A stretch of 6,445 nt of DNA, from contig JAGCSD010000101.1 of the NCBI GenBank assembly GCA_017964345.1, forward strand, positions 1 to 6,445. Reading direction: 5' to 3'. Position numbers and translations under genes: made by a program. The stretch comes from Clostridia bacterium (lineage in GTDB: Bacteria > Bacillota > Clostridia > Christensenellales > QALW01). The number at the start of each line of letters is the position of its first letter. The first letter of the stretch is position 1. Shown here piece after piece: positions 5,068 through 6,445 of this stretch. Under the pieces are notes generated by a model, which worked only from the letters and a program-made list of their open reading frames with translations, was not told the origin of the DNA and ran no database searches.

Positions 5068-5071
5068 ACGT

Positions 5072-5728
5072 TTATGCTCCTTTGATCCGCGAAAGTATCC
5101 ACGCGATCACCTCATCGGCGGTCATGTGCGTGCTGTCAACAAGCACGGCGTCCTCCGCCTGTTTCAAAGGCGAAACGGCTCGGTGCGAATCGTCGTAATC
5201 CCGCTTTCGGATCTCTTCAAGCAACTGTTCAAACGGTACGCTCTGCCCTTTGGCTTCCAGATCCTTCTGCCGGCGTTTGGCGCGTGCGGACGCGTCGGCG
5301 GTCAGATAAAACTTGAATTCCGCATCGGGAAGCACGCAGGTGCCGATGTCCCGTCCGTCGAGGATGCAATCGTTCTTTTGGGCGGTTTGACGCTGCATCG
5401 CCACTAAGAATTCCCGCACGCAAGGAAGAGCGGAATACGCGCTTGCCGCGGCGGAAACGTGATTTTCGCGGATTGCCGTCGATACATTCCGCTCCCCCAA
5501 ATACACCGCCTGCGCGCCGTTTTCATAGGCAACGCGCAACCGCGTTTGAGGCAAAGCCGCGCGCACGGCATCCTCATCTTCAAGCGGAATATCATGTTCC
5601 AGCATATAAAGAGCGACAGCGCGGTACATGGCGCCGGTATCCAAATACAGAATATCCAGTTCTTTGGCGATCGCCTTGGCAACCGTACTTTTTCCCGCGC
5701 CGGCGGGACCGTCAAGCGCAATTCTCAT
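5072..5728 (-). CDS. cmk: Cytidylate kinase (CMP/dCMP kinase)
   Basis: 218 aa, the usual length. It phosphorylates CMP and dCMP using ATP in the cytoplasm, feeding nucleotide and CDP-lipid synthesis. Visible features are a Walker A loop GPAGAGKS (7-14), the NMP-binding LDTGAMYRA (29-37), IRENHVSAAASAYSALPCVRE (86-106), the LDGRDIGT motif (123-130) characteristic of Cmk, and the LID/C-terminal signature RDYDDSHRAVSPLKQAEDA (176-194). AAAGGAG ends 5 nt before the ATG at 5728. The gene lies 13 nt after the flavoprotein stop and 4 nt before plsC, so it is in the middle of the operon. Nothing is unusual. Confidence 0.97.
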   Translation of the reverse strand: MRIALDGPAGAGKSTVAKAIAKELDILYLDTGAMYRAVALYMLEHDIPLEDEDAVRAALPQTRLRVAYENGAQAVYLGERNVSTAIRENHVSAAASAYSALPCVREFLVAMQRQTAQKNDCILDGRDIGTCVLPDAEFKFYLTADASARAKRRQKDLEAKGQSVPFEQLLEEIRKRDYDDSHRAVSPLKQAEDAVLVDSTHMTADEVIAWILSRIKGA

Positions 5729-5741
5729 ATAAACTCCTTTT

Positions 5742-6445
5742 TCAGCAGCTGCTCCCTGCCAAAAACCCTGTGGACAGCGCCAGCTGAATATTATATCCGC
5801 CCGTAAAGGCGTCGATATCGATCATTTCGCCCGCAAAATACAAGCCCTGTACGCATCTGCTCGCCATGGTGGAAGGATCGATTTCCTTCACACTGACGCC
5901 GCCGCGCGTGATGATCGCCTCCTGCATGGAGGCAAACCCGTCCACGGGGATCGGCAATGCTTTGAGCGTGTTGACCAGTTGTTTGCGTTCCGCCTGCGTA
6001 AACTGCGCGATCGGCTTGTTCGCGTCCAGCCCCGCGACGGACAGGACCGCGTCAAGCAATCGGGTCGGCAGCAAAGAGGCAAGCGCCCCTTTCACCATTT
6101 TAGCGCCGGCCTGCGCCGCTTCGCGCAGAATGCGGTCTTCCAGCATCGCGCGGGAAAGACCGGGCTTTAAGTCCACCGTAACGGAAAGATCGGAAAAATC
6201 CGGGCGGTGGAGTTTGGAGGACAGCGTCAGAACGAGCGGTCCCGACACGCCGGTGTGCGTAAAGAGCATTTCGCCCAGCTCATCCATGACGACGCGCCCG
6301 CGCATTTTGGCGCAAAGCGTCACGTTTTTTAAGGAGATCCCCTGCAGCGCGCGCACCCATTTTGCCGGGCTGGTCAGCGGCACAAGCGCGGGAGAAAGCG
6401 GTTCTATCGTGTGCCCCAGTTTTGTAAGCACTTCCTGCCACGCCC
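5742..6445 (-). CDS. NAD(P)/FAD-dependent oxidoreductase, HI0933/BaiN (YhiN) family, C-terminal 233 residues
   Basis: The frame is open to the right edge (first full codon at 6443-6441), and the N-terminal roughly 170-190 residues, including the FAD dinucleotide-binding motif, lie outside. Family hallmarks are LGHTIEPLSPALVPL near the start of the fragment, GEMLFTHTGVSGPLVLTLS in the middle, and the C-terminal stretch GGVSVKEIDPSTM, GLYFAGEMIDIDAFTGGYNIQLALSTG that closes the FAD site. These flavoproteins are annotated as aminoacetone oxidase family or BaiN-type; the true substrate of most members is unknown. The GTG at 6431 is internal and not the start. The gene stands 13 nt before cmk and is the most upstream operon member seen here. 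This neighbour pair is common in Clostridia. Confidence 0.93.
   Translation of the reverse strand, partial: AWQEVLTKLGHTIEPLSPALVPLTSPAKWVRALQGISLKNVTLCAKMRGRVVMDELGEMLFTHTGVSGPLVLTLSSKLHRPDFSDLSVTVDLKPGLSRAMLEDRILREAAQAGAKMVKGALASLLPTRLLDAVLSVAGLDANKPIAQFTQAERKQLVNTLKALPIPVDGFASMQEAIITRGGVSVKEIDPSTMASRCVQGLYFAGEMIDIDAFTGGYNIQLALSTGFLAGSSC

Overview
The window looks like chromosomal core sequence from an endospore-forming member of the Clostridia, possibly an Oscillospirales- or Christensenellales-like gut lineage. The lineage is inferred from gene content and order; the sequence does not prove it. The pointers are a GerA-type spore germination receptor gene, a fused ispH-rpsA gene (an arrangement typical of Clostridia), and the order flavoprotein - cmk - plsC - ispH/rpsA. 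No mobile element, CRISPR array, tRNA or rRNA is visible.

Right part (6445 down to 2351, minus strand): one compact operon. A HI0933/BaiN-type flavoprotein enters from the window edge. It is followed by cmk (cytidylate kinase), plsC (1-acyl-glycerol-3-phosphate acyltransferase) and the ispH-rpsA fusion (isoprenoid synthesis plus ribosomal protein S1). Gaps are 13 nt, 4 nt and a 4-nt ATGA overlap. The operon ends at a strong intrinsic terminator (2339 to 2303). The gene set joins pyrimidine nucleotide supply, phospholipid synthesis, isoprenoid precursors and translation.

The main anomaly is in ispH-rpsA. The IspH domain is interrupted by an in-frame TAG at 3979-3977, with no frameshift. The aligned position is often an aromatic residue in IspH proteins as I remember them, so a TGG-to-TAG change is the simplest reading. 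A strong Shine-Dalgarno sequence (AAAGGAGG, 3674-3667) lies in the IspH/S1 junction ahead of an ATG at 3655. S1 may therefore be made on its own even if IspH is truncated.

Middle (1474 to 2350): two small plus-strand genes. The first (95 aa, unknown function) has a near-consensus sigma-A promoter and a good ribosome binding site. The second is a 69-aa two-helix membrane protein of the DUF378 family. It is preceded by a sequence resembling a forespore sigma-G/sigma-F promoter and by two small leader hairpins. The 2169-2350 gap before the convergent operon holds a 64-nt imperfect palindrome and the operon terminator.

Left part (1473 down to 1, minus strand): a GerA-family germination receptor A subunit. 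It overlaps by 4 nt the start of a Ger(x)C-type lipoprotein, which is cut by the window edge.

Apart from the amber codon and the regulatory details, this is ordinary core genome. I found no convincing new multi-gene system.
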